DNA from: Streptomyces cinerochromogenes
GTDB lineage: Bacteria; Actinomycetota; Actinomycetes; Streptomycetales; Streptomycetaceae
Length of the DNA: 64,000 bases
NCBI RefSeq assembly: GCF_014648635.1
Contig: NZ_BMRM01000004.1
Location: 248,001 to 312,000, forward strand
Reading direction: 5' to 3'
The position numbers and the translations under genes are program-made. The notes below the pieces were generated by a model, which saw only the letters and a program-made list of their open reading frames with translations, had not been told where the DNA came from and did not search any database. Each line of letters begins with the position of its first letter. Position 1 is the first letter of the stretch. Positions 28,501-36,685 of the stretch are shown one piece after another.

Positions 28501-29198
28501 TCGCCGGTGTGGACCTGACGCTGGAGCGGGGCCGCCGGGTCGCGGTGGTGGGGGCGTCCGGTTCCGGTAAGACGACCCTCGCGCAGGTGCTGTTGCGGTT
28601 CCTCGACGCGGAGGCGGGCTCGTACACGCTCGCCGGTGTGGCCGCGGGCGCGCTGGCCGGTGACGACGTACGGCGGTCGGTCGGGCTGTGCGCTCAGGAC
28701 GCGCATCTCTTCGACAGCTCGGTGCGCGAGAACCTGCTGCTGGCCAGGAAGGACGCCACCGAGGCGGAGTTGCGTGGTGCGCTGGCCGAGGCGCGGCTGC
28801 TGGACTGGGTGGACTCGCTGCCCGACGGCCTGGACACGCTCGTCGGCGAGCACGGGGCGCGGCTGTCCGGCGGGCAGCGGCAGCGGCTGGCGCTGGCCCG
28901 CGCCCTGCTGGCCGGTTTCCCCGTACTGGTTCTGGACGAGCCCGCCGAGCACCTGGACCTGGCGACGGCCGACGCGCTGACGGCCGATCTGCTGGCCGCC
29001 ACTCAGGGCCGTACGACGCTGCTGATCACGCACCGGATGGCGGGGCTGGACGCGGTGGACGAGGTCGTCGTCCTCGACGCGGGCCGGGTGGTCCAGCGGG
29101 GGCCGTACGAGCGGCTGATCGCCGAGGACGGGCCGTTGCGGGAGATGGCCCGCCGGGAGGCCGAGGCGGACAAGGAGGCGCCGGTGGCGGTCGGCTGA
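25572..29198 (+). CDS. cydDC: CydD-CydC fusion, thiol-exporting ABC transporter
   Basis: One polypeptide of 1208 residues joining the CydD and CydC halves that are separate in E. coli; the complex exports glutathione/cysteine-type thiols (in actinomycetes perhaps other thiols) and is needed to assemble the bd oxidase. Half 1 has six helices, then Walker A GPSGAGKSTL, signature LSAGQRQRLALARA and Walker B VLVLDEPTAAL. Half 2 begins near residue 635 and repeats the layout with GASGSGKTTL, LSGGQRQRLALARA and LVLDEPAEHLDL. An 80-residue Gly/Glu/Arg-rich linker (about 555-635) lies between. The GTG start overlaps a parS site, so the protein begins MFHVKP. Confidence 0.95.
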   Translation: MFHVKPIDPRLLRYARATRLFLGAVVGLGAVGAGLVIAQAMLVAEVVVGAFQHGQSAGELRMPLLLLAGVAVGRSVVAWLTELAAHRASAAVKSELRGRLLDRAGALGPGWLSGQRTGSLVTLATRGVDALDDYFSRYLPQLGLAMVVPVAVLARIVTEDWVSAAIIVGTLPLIPLFMMLIGWATQSRMDRQWRLLSRLSGHFLDVVAGLPTLKVFGRAKAQAASIRRITGEYRQATLRTLRIAFLSSFALELLATLSVALVAVTIGMRLVHGEMDLYTGLVILVLAPEAYLPLRQVGAQYHAAAEGLAAAEEIFTVLETPVPVSGSGAVPTGAVAFEGVGVRYPGRSSDAVSGVSFTVEPGETVALVGPSGAGKSTLLGVLLGFVRPSEGRVRIGGADLAGLDLEEWRSRIAWVPQRPHLYAGTIAENVRLARPEADDDAVRRALRDAGAWEFVEALPEGVDTVLGEDGAGLSAGQRQRLALARAFLADRPVLVLDEPTAALDGATEGDVVAAVRRLVVGRTVVLVVHRPALLGVADRVVRLGGAELGDTESGGTELVGRPVCSGPPRGLRPLDPRPRPSATGLGRLEGEPTGARRGAEDGESAGARLGGVEEGPGRGELWAGRGVLGRVRGDGGRWWGRLGGALGLGSLALGCAVGLMATSGWLISRASQQPPVLYLMVAVTATRAFGIGRAVFRYAERLVSHDAVLRMLADTRVAVYRRLERLAPAGLRDARRGDLLTRLVADVDAFQDYWLRWLLPAGVALTVSVASVGFTAWLLPGAGAALAVGLLAAGIGVPALTAAVARRTERRLAPARGVLATRVTDLLTGTAELTVAGALPARTDAARRADGTLTRIAARAAAVTGLGDGLTALISGLTVTATAACGAQAVAAGRLGGVAMAVVVLTPLAAFEAVLGLPLAVRYRQRVRRSAERVYEVLDAPEPVRESASPRKAPASPFPLVVRDLVARYPGQRQDALAGVDLTLERGRRVAVVGASGSGKTTLAQVLLRFLDAEAGSYTLAGVAAGALAGDDVRRSVGLCAQDAHLFDSSVRENLLLARKDATEAELRGALAEARLLDWVDSLPDGLDTLVGEHGARLSGGQRQRLALARALLAGFPVLVLDEPAEHLDLATADALTADLLAATQGRTTLLITHRMAGLDAVDEVVVLDAGRVVQRGPYERLIAEDGPLREMARREAEADKEAPVAVG
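25574..25587. promoter_or_regulatory. parS site (perfect) over the cydDC start codon
   Basis: Perfect GTTTCACGTGAAAC that begins at the third base of the cydDC GTG start codon and encodes Phe-His-Val-Lys-Pro. It is 41 bp from the parS at 25520, so two ParB sites bracket the cydB-cydDC junction. Confidence 0.92.
27274..27294. repeat. GC-rich palindromic repeat inside the cydDC linker
   Basis: A perfect 9-3-9 palindrome (CCAGGGGGC-TCC-GCCCCCTGG) of the type common between streptomycete genes. Here it is inside the coding linker of cydDC, encoding a Gly/Leu/Arg/Pro stretch, and suggests that the linker grew by capture of an intergenic repeat. Confidence 0.6.
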
Positions 29199-29341
29199 AG
29201 CCGCCCGCCGCCCGCCGCCCGCCGTGCGCGGTGCCTGAAGTGCGCGAGGCGCCCGCGGTGCGCGACCGTGCGCGACCGTGTGCGAGTCCCGTCGTGTGCG
29301 ACTGACGCCGTGCGGGACTCCCGCCGGGCCGGATGGCGGTG

Positions 29342-30232
29342 CTACCCCGCGCGCTGGGCGAGCAGGTGCTCGATCACCACCGCGACGCCGTCGTCGTTGT
29401 TGGCGACCGTGCGGCCCGAGGCGGCGGCGACGACGTCCGGGTGGGCGTTGCCCATCGCGTAGGACCGGCCGGCCCAGGTCAGCATCTCGACGTCGTTGGG
29501 CATGTCCCCGAAGGCCACGACCTCCTCGTTCGAGATGCCGCGCTCGGCGCAGCACAGGGCCAGGGTGCTGGCCTTGGAGACGCCGGGGCCGCTGAGTTCC
29601 AGCAGGGCGCTGGGGCTGGAGCGGGTGACGTTGGCGTGCTCGCCGACGGCCAGCCGGGCGAGGGCGAGGAAGGCGTCGGGGTCGAGGGAGGGGTGGTAGG
29701 CGAGGATCTTCAGCACGGGCTGGTCGGCGTCCGGGCCGTCGGGCGCGAGCAGTTCCTCGGCGGGCAGGAGGTGGTCGGGTATCTCCATGTGCAGCTTGGG
29801 ATACTCCGGCTCCTGGTGGAAGCCGTACGTCTGCTCGACCGCGTACACCGTGCCGGGGACCGCTTCGCGCAGCAGCCGTACGGCGTTCAGCGCGTTCTCC
29901 CGGGCCAGGTCGCGGACCTTGACGAACCGGTGGGCGCCCGGACCGCCGTGCAGGTCGACCACGGCGGCGCCGTTGCCGCAGATCGCCAGGCCGTGGCCGT
30001 GGACGTGGTCGCTGACCACGTCCATCCAGCGGGCCGGCCGGCCGGTGACGAAGAAGACCTCGATCCCGGCCTCCTCGGCGGCGGCCAGGGCGGCGACGGT
30101 CCGTGGGGAGACCGACTTGTCGTCGCGCAGGAGAGTTCCGTCGAGGTCGGTGGCGATCAGCCGCGCGGGTGTGGCGGCGGCAGGGGTCCCGGGCTGTCTG
30201 GTCGCTGAGGTCACCCGGTCATTCTCGCGCAT
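29342..30232 (-). CDS. HAD-superfamily hydrolase, Cof type
   Basis: HAD-IIB (Cof-like) phosphatase of about 296 residues. Motif I is [17 protein letters not shown], motif [12 protein letters not shown], the motif III Lys is in [13 protein letters not shown], and motif IV is [14 protein letters not shown]. The start is uncertain: ATG at 30232 is used, but a GTG at 30214 is equally plausible and no strong ribosome site decides it. These enzymes dephosphorylate sugar phosphates or flavin and pyridoxal phosphates. A paralogue of the same type lies at 39238. Confidence 0.88.
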   Translation of the reverse strand: MRENDRVTSATRQPGTPAAATPARLIATDLDGTLLRDDKSVSPRTVAALAAAEEAGIEVFFVTGRPARWMDVVSDHVHGHGLAICGNGAAVVDLHGGPGAHRFVKVRDLARENALNAVRLLREAVPGTVYAVEQTYGFHQEPEYPKLHMEIPDHLLPAEELLAPDGPDADQPVLKILAYHPSLDPDAFLALARLAVGEHANVTRSSPSALLELSGPGVSKASTLALCCAERGISNEEVVAFGDMPNDVEMLTWAGRSYAMGNAHPDVVAAASGRTVANNDDGVAVVIEHLLAQRAG

Positions 30233-30277
30233 ATGCCCGCACGGCCGTGCGGGACTCCGCACGGATGAGACGCAGAT

Positions 30278-30320
30278 GACGCCGACGCCCCGCGCCGACC
30301 GACGCCGACGCCCCGCGCCG
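30278..30320. repeat. Direct repeat of 20 bp
   Basis: GACGCCGACGCCCCGCGCCG occurs at 30278-30297 and again exactly at 30301-30320, three bases apart, in the gap between the HAD and oxidoreductase genes. It is probably a slippage duplication. Confidence 0.7.
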
Positions 30321-30347
30321 GCCGTAGACCGCTGGTGTTCGGGACGG

Positions 30348-31250
30348 TCAGTCCAGCTGGGCGAGGGCCTCCATGGCGATCCGCTCGAAGACCTTCTCGT
30401 CCGCGGCGAAGTCGGAGTCCGGGATGGGCCAGTGGATCACGATCTCGGTGAAGCCCAGCTCCCGGTGCCGTCCGGCGAAGTCCACGAAGGCGTCCAGGGA
30501 GGCGAGCGGCCGGCCGCGGTCCGGGGTGAAGCCGGTGAGCAGGATCTTGTCCAGCTCGGCCACGTCCCGCCCGGCGGCCTCGCACGCCTCGGACAGCTTG
30601 CCGAACTGCCCGCGCAGGGCCGCGACGGACTGCTCGGGCGTGCCGGTCTCGTAGAGCTTCGGGTCGCCGGTGGTCACCCAGGCCTGCCCGTACCGCGCGG
30701 CGAGCTTCAGGCCGCGCGGACCGGTGGCCGCCACCGCGAACGGCAGCCGGGGGCGCTGCACACAGCCCGGTATGTTCCGGGCCTCGTGGGCCGAGTAGAA
30801 GCGGCCCTCGTGGGACACCGCGTCCTCGGTGAGCAGCCGGTCGAGCAGGGGCACGAACTCGGCGAACCGGTCGGCGCGCTCGCGCGGGGTCCAGGGCTCC
30901 TGGCCGAGGGCGGTCGCGTCGAAACCGGTGCCGCCGGCGCCGATGCCGAGGGTGATGCGGCCGCCGGAGATGTCGTCCAGGGAGATCAGTTCCTTGGCGA
31001 GGGTCACCGGGTGGCGGAAGTTCGGGGAGGTGACCAGCGTGCCGAGGCGCAGCCGGTCGGTGGCCGCCGCGGCCGCCGTCAGTGTGGGGACCGCGCCGAA
31101 CCAGGGGCCGTCACGGAAGCTGCGCCAGGACAGGTGGTCGTAGGTGTACGCCGTGTGGAAGCCGAGCTGCTCGGCGCGCACCCAGGCAGCACGGCCGCCC
31201 TCGTGCCAGCGGCGGTACGGCAGGATCACGGTGCTCAGACGCAGACTCAT
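30348..31250 (-). CDS. LLM-class (F420-dependent) oxidoreductase
   Basis: Luciferase-like TIM-barrel protein of 300 residues. Family blocks are [40 protein letters not shown], then [20 protein letters not shown] and [14 protein letters not shown] near the end. In actinomycetes most members use coenzyme F420 rather than FMN; the cofactor here is inferred from the family. The ATG at 31250 ([12 protein letters not shown]) matches the usual N-terminus; an upstream start at 31280 lacks support. The substrate is unknown. Confidence 0.88.
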   Translation of the reverse strand: MSLRLSTVILPYRRWHEGGRAAWVRAEQLGFHTAYTYDHLSWRSFRDGPWFGAVPTLTAAAAATDRLRLGTLVTSPNFRHPVTLAKELISLDDISGGRITLGIGAGGTGFDATALGQEPWTPRERADRFAEFVPLLDRLLTEDAVSHEGRFYSAHEARNIPGCVQRPRLPFAVAATGPRGLKLAARYGQAWVTTGDPKLYETGTPEQSVAALRGQFGKLSEACEAAGRDVAELDKILLTGFTPDRGRPLASLDAFVDFAGRHRELGFTEIVIHWPIPDSDFAADEKVFERIAMEALAQLD

Positions 31251-31361
31251 GGATCCGAGCGTAAGCGGCTCCGCCGACAACGGACGAAACGGTCACCGTC
31301 CGCGCCCCTCCGGGCACCGAGCGCTCCCGCCGCACGGAACGTCCGGTGCCGCCCGGGCCGC

Positions 31362-31910
31362 TCAGTGCGGCCCGGGAAAGCGCAGGTAGCGCGGGGGCAC
31401 GGCCGGGGTCAGCCAGACGCCGTTGGCGCTGACGCGGAAGACGTGGCCGTCACGGTGCATCGCGCCGGAGTCCACGGACAGCACCACGGGCCGGCCCCGG
31501 CGGGCGCCGACCCGGGTGGCGGTCTCCCGGTCGGCGGAGAGGTGGACGTCGTGGCGGTTCATGGGCCGCAGGCCCTCCGCGCGGATGGCGTCCAGGTGCC
31601 GTGCCACCGTGCCGTGGTAGAGGTACGGCGGCGGGGTCGCCGGGGGCAGGCCGAGGTCGACCTCGATGGTGTGCCCCTGGCTGGCGCGGATCCTGCCGTT
31701 CTCGACGGCGAAGCGCTGCTTGTCGTTCGCGGCGACCACGTGGTCCAGTTCCTCGCGCGTGAGCCGGAACCCATGGGCGGTGGCCGCGGCGATCAGCGTG
31801 TCGATCTCCACCCAGCCGCCCGGGTCCGGCGCGAGCCCGATCCTCTCGGGCTGGTGGCGCAGGTGTCGGGAGAGGTACTTCGACACCTTCACGGTGCGGC
31901 GTTCGTCCAT
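31362..31910 (-). CDS. kptA: RNA 2'-phosphotransferase (KptA/Tpt1)
   Basis: Homologue of Tpt1, which moves an internal 2'-phosphate of RNA to NAD+. Length is 182 residues. The N-terminal lobe has the signature [18 protein letters not shown] with the catalytic Arg-His-Arg region. Then come [14 protein letters not shown], and the C-terminal [14 protein letters not shown] with the second His/Arg pair. In bacteria no tRNA splicing pathway makes such 2'-phosphates, so the role is open. The ATG at 31910 is chosen; a GTG eight codons earlier is possible. Confidence 0.93.
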   Translation of the reverse strand: MDERRTVKVSKYLSRHLRHQPERIGLAPDPGGWVEIDTLIAAATAHGFRLTREELDHVVAANDKQRFAVENGRIRASQGHTIEVDLGLPPATPPPYLYHGTVARHLDAIRAEGLRPMNRHDVHLSADRETATRVGARRGRPVVLSVDSGAMHRDGHVFRVSANGVWLTPAVPPRYLRFPGPH

Positions 31911-31965
31911 GGGTCCAGCGTGCGGGAGAGACACGGATCACGCAGGTTGTTTTCTTCCCGAGGTT

Positions 31966-32019
31966 TGATCCACAACCAAGTGCGGTTATCCACAGCGGAA
32001 TTGGCGAAGTTGTGGACAA
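31966..32019. promoter_or_regulatory. Small DnaA-box group
   Basis: Three DnaA-box-like 9-mers lie within 54 bp: TGATCCACA at 31966, the perfect TTATCCACA at 31986-31994, and TGTGGACAA (TTGTCCACA on the other strand, the form favoured in Streptomyces) at 32011-32019. They sit between the kptA promoter region and the end of the converging-strand fusion gene. Confidence 0.75.
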
Positions 32020-32020
32020 C

Positions 32021-33775
32021 TCACAGCCTGGGCTCGACCCGTGCGATCCTCCTGAGCAGTCCCGGTGCGAGACGGGACAGCAGATGCGCGCCCTTCGCCT
32101 CCGGAGTCACCGGCACCACCGCCCTGTTGCGGGCCACCGCGTCCAGGACGGCGTCGGCCACCTTCTCCGGCGGGAAGTTGCGCAGGCCGTACAGGCGGGC
32201 GGAGCGCTGCCGGCGGCGGCGTTGCTCCGCCTCGTCGACGCCGGTGAAGCGGGCCGTGGAGGTGATGTTGGTGTTGACGAACCCCGGACAGACGGCCGTG
32301 ACGCCGATGCCCTGGGCGGCCAGTTCGGCGCGCAGGCACTCGGAGAGCATCAGCACGGCCGCCTTGGAGGTGCTGTACGCGGGCAGCGCGCGCGAGGGCT
32401 GGTACGCGGCGGCGGAGGCGATGTTGACGATGTGGCCGCCCTGGCCGCGCTCGGCCATGCGCGCCCCGAAGAGCCGGCAGCCGTGGATGACCCCCCACAG
32501 GTTGACGTCCAGCACCGTGCGCCAGTCGTCGGTCGTCGTGGCGAAGAAGGAACCCGACAGACCGATGCCGGCGTTGTTGACCAGCACGTCCAGTACGCCG
32601 TACTCGCGGTGGACCTTCTCCGCGAGCTTCTCCATGGCCTGCTCGTCGGAGACGTCGGCCGGCTCGGCCCAGGCCTCGGCCGCGCCGGTCAGCCGGGACA
32701 GCTCGGCGGTGCGGGCGGCCGCCTCGGCGTCGCGGTCGACGGCGATGACCCGCGCGCCGGCCTCCGCGAAGGCGAACGCCGTGGCCCGGCCGATGCCGCT
32801 GCCCGCGCCGGTGACCAGCACCAGCTGCCCGCCGAACCGCTCGGCGTGGCGCCCGGTGGCGGCCGGTTCCGGGCGGCCGCCCGCCACGGAGGTCACGAAC
32901 TCCTCGATCCAGGCGGCGACCTGGTCGGGCCGGGTGCGCGGGACCCAGTGCTTCGCCGGGAGGGTGCGCCGGGTCAGCTGGGGCACCCAGCGGTCCAGGT
33001 CGTCGTAGAGCCGCTCGGAGAGGAACGCGTCGCCCTGGGGCGTGATGAGCTGCACGGGCGCGTGTGCGTACGCGTCCGGGCGCGGCCTGCGCAGCCGGGC
33101 GCGGACGTTGTCCCGGTACAGCCAGGCGCCGTGGGCCGCGTCGGAGGGGAGCGAGGCGGTCGGGTAGTCGCCGGCCGGGACCCGTTCGGCCCGCTCCAGG
33201 ATCGTCGGCCAGCGCCTGCCGAGCGGCCCGCGCCAGGCCAGCTCGGGCAGGAGCGGGGTGTGCAGCAGGTAGACGTACCAGGACTTGGCGCCCTGCCCGA
33301 GGAGCTGGCCCACCCGGCGGGGTGTCGGACGCTTCACGCGCGCGTCGATCCAGTGCCCGAAGTGGTCGAGGGACGGGCCGGAGATCGAGGTGAAGGAGGC
33401 GATACGGCCCTCCGTGCGGGCCACGGTGACGAACTCCCAGGACTGCACCGAGCCCCAGTCGTGCCCGACGAGGTGTACCGGCCGGTCCGGGCTGACCGCG
33501 TCCGCCACGGCCAGGAAGTCGTCCGTGAGCTTGGCCAGGGTGAAGCCGCCGCGCAGCGGCCGGGGTGCCGTGGAGCGGCCGTGGCCCCGGACGTCGTAGA
33601 GGACGACGTGGAAGCGGTCGGCGAGCCGGACGGCCACCTCGGACCAGACCTCCTTGCTGTCCGGGTAGCCGTGCACCAGCACCACCGTCGGCTGCTGCGG
33701 GTCGCCCAGCTCGGCCACGCACAGTTCGACCCCGCCCGTGCGCACCCAGCGCTCGCGTGCACCCTTCAAGGTCAC
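32021..33775 (-). CDS. Alpha/beta-hydrolase plus short-chain dehydrogenase fusion
   Basis: Two-domain protein of 584 residues. The N-terminal alpha/beta hydrolase (about 1-290) has [13 protein letters not shown], the nucleophile-elbow-like [11 protein letters not shown] with Asp at the nucleophile place, as in epoxide hydrolases and dehalogenases, and PQGDAFLS. The C-terminal SDR domain (about 305-584) has the Rossmann [19 protein letters not shown], the catalytic Ser in [11 protein letters not shown] and Y-x3-K in AYSTSKAA. The GTG start at 33775 has GGAGGAG before it and overlaps the M24 gene stop (GTGA), so the two are co-translated. A hydrolysed epoxide or ester could feed the reductase; the substrate is unknown. 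Confidence 0.9.
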   Translation of the reverse strand: MTLKGARERWVRTGGVELCVAELGDPQQPTVVLVHGYPDSKEVWSEVAVRLADRFHVVLYDVRGHGRSTAPRPLRGGFTLAKLTDDFLAVADAVSPDRPVHLVGHDWGSVQSWEFVTVARTEGRIASFTSISGPSLDHFGHWIDARVKRPTPRRVGQLLGQGAKSWYVYLLHTPLLPELAWRGPLGRRWPTILERAERVPAGDYPTASLPSDAAHGAWLYRDNVRARLRRPRPDAYAHAPVQLITPQGDAFLSERLYDDLDRWVPQLTRRTLPAKHWVPRTRPDQVAAWIEEFVTSVAGGRPEPAATGRHAERFGGQLVLVTGAGSGIGRATAFAFAEAGARVIAVDRDAEAAARTAELSRLTGAAEAWAEPADVSDEQAMEKLAEKVHREYGVLDVLVNNAGIGLSGSFFATTTDDWRTVLDVNLWGVIHGCRLFGARMAERGQGGHIVNIASAAAYQPSRALPAYSTSKAAVLMLSECLRAELAAQGIGVTAVCPGFVNTNITSTARFTGVDEAEQRRRRQRSARLYGLRNFPPEKVADAVLDAVARNRAVVPVTPEAKGAHLLSRLAPGLLRRIARVEPRL

Positions 33776-34614
33776 TTCTCCTCCGCCCAGCGCCGCACGT
33801 GCGGCAGATCGTCGTCCAGCCAGAACGCGCTCTCCTCGGGGTCCCGGGAGTCGGTGACCACCAGGATCTCCTCGAACTTCGCGCCCGTCCCCCGGAAGCC
33901 GAGGTGCGGTTCGACCGCCCACAGGCCCGGCTGCGGCGGATGGTCCGAGAAGCGGTACGGCGACCACAGCGGCGACCAGCCCTCGCGGTGGCCGTGCAGC
34001 GCGTCGGCGGCCAGCCCCTTCAGGGACTGCGTGCCGAACCCGAACAGGTGCGGTGACCAGCGGCGCTGCTTCACTCGGTCCACCTTGTGGGCGATCACCC
34101 CGAAGGGGTAGGCGCGGTGCCGGTTGGCGTAGCCCTGGCGGACCATGAGCCGGTCCACGTCCTGGTAGATCTTCCGCAGCGGGCGCCGCTCGCGGACCTC
34201 GCGCAGGATCAGCTCGCGGTGCGCCTCCAGGTCGGCCATCAGCCGGTCCTGCACCGGGTTCACGCCCAGCGAGCCCGAGTAGCCGATGTCGGCCGTGCAC
34301 CCCTCGTACACCGGCGCCATGTCCAGGATGAACGGCATCCCGGGCTCCAGGGCGCGGTCGGTCGGGAAGAACTGCAGCGGGATGCGGAAGCCGGCGAACG
34401 CGGTGCGGTCCCCGAACCAGGCGAACGGGAGGTGGAACCAGTCCCGGACCCCGCGCTCGCGCAGCCACTCCCGCTGCATCCGAGCCGCCTCACGCTCCGT
34501 CACGCCGGGCTCCAGGCGGGCCGCGACCGCCTCCGCGCACTCGTAGGCGAGGCGCTGCACGGTCCGGAATCCCCGCAGCTCCGCCGAGCGCTCCCTGGTC
34601 GACGTCGTCGCCAT
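33772..34614 (-). CDS. M24-family metallopeptidase-like protein
   Basis: Pita-bread-fold protein of 280 residues related to methionine aminopeptidase and Xaa-Pro peptidase. The metal-ligand pattern is visible: Asp in FILDMAPVYEG, Asp in CTADIGYSG, His in GVIAHKVDR, Glu in WAVEPHLGF and Glu in AKFEEILVV. It lacks the N-terminal creatinase-like domain of aminopeptidase P. GAGGTGG precedes the ATG at 34614. Its stop overlaps the start of the hydrolase-SDR fusion, pointing to a shared task rather than general protein turnover. Confidence 0.85.
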   Translation of the reverse strand: MATTSTRERSAELRGFRTVQRLAYECAEAVAARLEPGVTEREAARMQREWLRERGVRDWFHLPFAWFGDRTAFAGFRIPLQFFPTDRALEPGMPFILDMAPVYEGCTADIGYSGSLGVNPVQDRLMADLEAHRELILREVRERRPLRKIYQDVDRLMVRQGYANRHRAYPFGVIAHKVDRVKQRRWSPHLFGFGTQSLKGLAADALHGHREGWSPLWSPYRFSDHPPQPGLWAVEPHLGFRGTGAKFEEILVVTDSRDPEESAFWLDDDLPHVRRWAEEK

Positions 34615-34650
34615 GCCACCTCGCCCATCGTCGCCGTACGTGCTCGTAAC

Positions 34651-34679
34651 TTGACATCGCCGAATCTCGCATTTGTTAG
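34651..34679 (+). promoter_or_regulatory. Possible sigma-70-type promoter of the ABC operon
   Basis: TTGACA at 34651-34656 is followed, after 17 bases, by TGTTAG at 34674-34679. Transcription would run towards the ABC genes, with a leader that includes a GGGGTTCC-TCAG-GGAACCCC hairpin at 34718-34737. The -10 match is poor. Confidence 0.4.
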
Positions 34680-34818
34680 ACCTGGCGTCAATAGGCCTGC
34701 CCGTACCTCTCAGGGAGGGGGTTCCTCAGGGAACCCCTACACCTGGAGTCTGATCCGAAGACGGCTCTCCGGTCTGACGACGGACGTGGTCCGGATCACT
34801 ACCTTCGAAGGCGTGACT

Positions 34819-35784
34819 GTGATCGCGACCGAAAGCCTGAGCAAGCGGTTCCCCCGGGTGACCGCGCTCGACCGGCTGTCCGTGGACATCGGGCCCGGTG
34901 TGACCGGACTCGTCGGGGCCAACGGCGCCGGCAAGTCCACCCTGATCAAGATCCTGCTGGGGCTGTCCCCCGCCACGGAGGGCCGCGCCGAGGTGCTCGG
35001 CCTGGACGTCGCCGCCGAGGGCGCCGCCATCCGCGAGCGCGTCGGGTACATGCCGGAGCACGACTGCCTGCCGCCGGACGTCTCGGCCACCGAGTTCGTC
35101 GTCCACATGGCCCGCATGTCCGGCCTGCCGCCCGCCGCCGCCCGCGAGCGCACGGCCGACACCCTGCGCCATGTCGGGCTGTACGAGGAGCGCTACCGCC
35201 CCATCGGCGGCTACTCGACCGGTATGAAGCAGCGGGTCAAGCTCGCCCAGGCGCTGGTGCACGACCCCCAGCTGGTCTTCCTGGACGAGCCGACCAACGG
35301 CCTCGACCCGGTCGGCCGCGACGAGATGCTCGGCCTGATCCGCCGCATCCACACCGACTTCGGCATCTCGGTCCTGGTCACCTCGCACCTGCTGGGCGAG
35401 CTGGAGCGCACCTGCGACCACGTCGTCGTCATCGACGGCGGCAAGCTCCTGCGCTCCAGCTCCACCACCGACTTCACCCAGACCACGACGACCCTCGCCG
35501 TCGAGGTCACCGACAGCGACACCCACCCGGACGGCACCCGCGCGGTCCGCGACGCGCTCCACGCGCGCGGGGTGGACACGCACGCGGAGGCCGGCGGTCT
35601 GCCCGGCGCCGGACACATCCTGCTGCTGACCGCCACGGGCGAGGAGACCTACGACCTCGTCCGGGACGTGGTCGCCGACCTCGGCCTCGGCCTGGTGCGC
35701 ATGGAACAGCGCCGGCACCACATCTCCGAGGTGTTCACCGGCAGCGACGAACAGCGGAAGGAGGCCGTCGGCCATGGCGGTTGA
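34819..35784 (+). CDS. ABC transporter ATP-binding protein (first pair)
   Basis: Soluble ATPase of about 321 residues of the ABC-2 export type. Walker A GANGAGKSTL, signature YSTGMKQRVKLAQAL (TG instead of SG, common in this group), Walker B LVFLDEPTNGLD and the H-loop TSHLLGE are all present. A C-terminal region of about 90 residues resembles other ABC-2 ATPases. GTG at 34819 is chosen because GAAGG lies at a suitable distance; a GTG at 34813 is possible. It overlaps the next gene by 11 bp and starts a four-gene operon of two ATPases and two permeases. Confidence 0.9.
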   Translation: MIATESLSKRFPRVTALDRLSVDIGPGVTGLVGANGAGKSTLIKILLGLSPATEGRAEVLGLDVAAEGAAIRERVGYMPEHDCLPPDVSATEFVVHMARMSGLPPAAARERTADTLRHVGLYEERYRPIGGYSTGMKQRVKLAQALVHDPQLVFLDEPTNGLDPVGRDEMLGLIRRIHTDFGISVLVTSHLLGELERTCDHVVVIDGGKLLRSSSTTDFTQTTTTLAVEVTDSDTHPDGTRAVRDALHARGVDTHAEAGGLPGAGHILLLTATGEETYDLVRDVVADLGLGLVRMEQRRHHISEVFTGSDEQRKEAVGHGG

Positions 35785-36685
35785 CCAGCCCACGCCGGCG
35801 ATGGCCGGCGCCGACCAGTCCCGCATCCACGACATCGGCTACCGCGGCTACGACGGCCCCCGCCTCGGCCGCGCCTATGCCCGCCGCTCCCTGTACTCGC
35901 AGTCCCTGCGCGGCGCCTACGGCCTCGGCCGCTCGGTGAAGTCCAAGGTGCTGCCGATGCTGCTCTTCGCGGTGATGTGCGTGCCCGCCGCCATCATGGT
36001 GGCCGTCGCCGTGGCCACGAAGGCCCACGAACTGCCCGTGTCCTACACCCGGTACGCGATCATCATGCAGGCCGTGATCAGCCTGTACGTCGCCTCGCAG
36101 GCACCCCAGGCGGTCTCCCGCGACCTGCGCTTCAAGACCGTACCGCTGTACTTCTCACGGCCCATCGAGACCGCCGACTACGTCCGCGCCAAGTTCGCGG
36201 CGCTCGCCTCGGCCCTGTTCGTCCTCACCGCCGCCCCGCTGCTCGTGATGTACGCGGGCGCGCTGCTGTCCAAGATGGGCTTCGCCCACCAGACCAAGGA
36301 ATTCGCCCAGGGACTGGTCTCCGTGGCCCTGCTCTCGCTGCTCTTCGCCGGTATCGGACTGGTCATCGCCGCGTTCACCCCGCGCCGCGGCTTCGGCATC
36401 GCCGCCGTGATCGCCGTCCTCACCATCTCCTACGGCGCGGTCTCCACCCTCCAGGCCATCGCCTACACCCAGGACAGCACCGGCGCCATCCCGTGGATCG
36501 GTCTGTTCTCGCCGATCACGCTGATCGACGGCGTGCAGTCCGCGTTCCTCGGCGGCAGCTCGGCCTTCCCCGGCGGAGTCGGCCCGTCCCACGGCGAGGG
36601 CGCCGTCTACGTCCTGATCGTCCTCGGCCTGATCGCCGCCTGCTACGGCCTCCTGAACCGTCGCTACCAGAAGGTGGGACTGTGA
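35774..36685 (+). CDS. ABC-2 type permease (first pair)
   Basis: Membrane protein of 303 residues with a soluble N-terminal segment (HDIGYRGYDGPRLGRAYARR) followed by six predicted helices. It starts within the end of the first ATPase gene and its stop overlaps the start of the second ATPase (GTGA), so the operon is translationally coupled. The motif IGYRGYDGPRLG is typical of streptomycete ABC-2 permeases of this locus. The exported substrate is unknown. Confidence 0.88.
   Translation: MAVDQPTPAMAGADQSRIHDIGYRGYDGPRLGRAYARRSLYSQSLRGAYGLGRSVKSKVLPMLLFAVMCVPAAIMVAVAVATKAHELPVSYTRYAIIMQAVISLYVASQAPQAVSRDLRFKTVPLYFSRPIETADYVRAKFAALASALFVLTAAPLLVMYAGALLSKMGFAHQTKEFAQGLVSVALLSLLFAGIGLVIAAFTPRRGFGIAAVIAVLTISYGAVSTLQAIAYTQDSTGAIPWIGLFSPITLIDGVQSAFLGGSSAFPGGVGPSHGEGAVYVLIVLGLIAACYGLLNRRYQKVGL

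Noticed and set aside
25374..29555. Very long minus-strand open frame (1393 codons) opposite cydDC
   Set aside because: It is the GC-rich mirror of a conserved gene, has low-complexity Arg/Pro/Gly/Gln composition and no family motifs.
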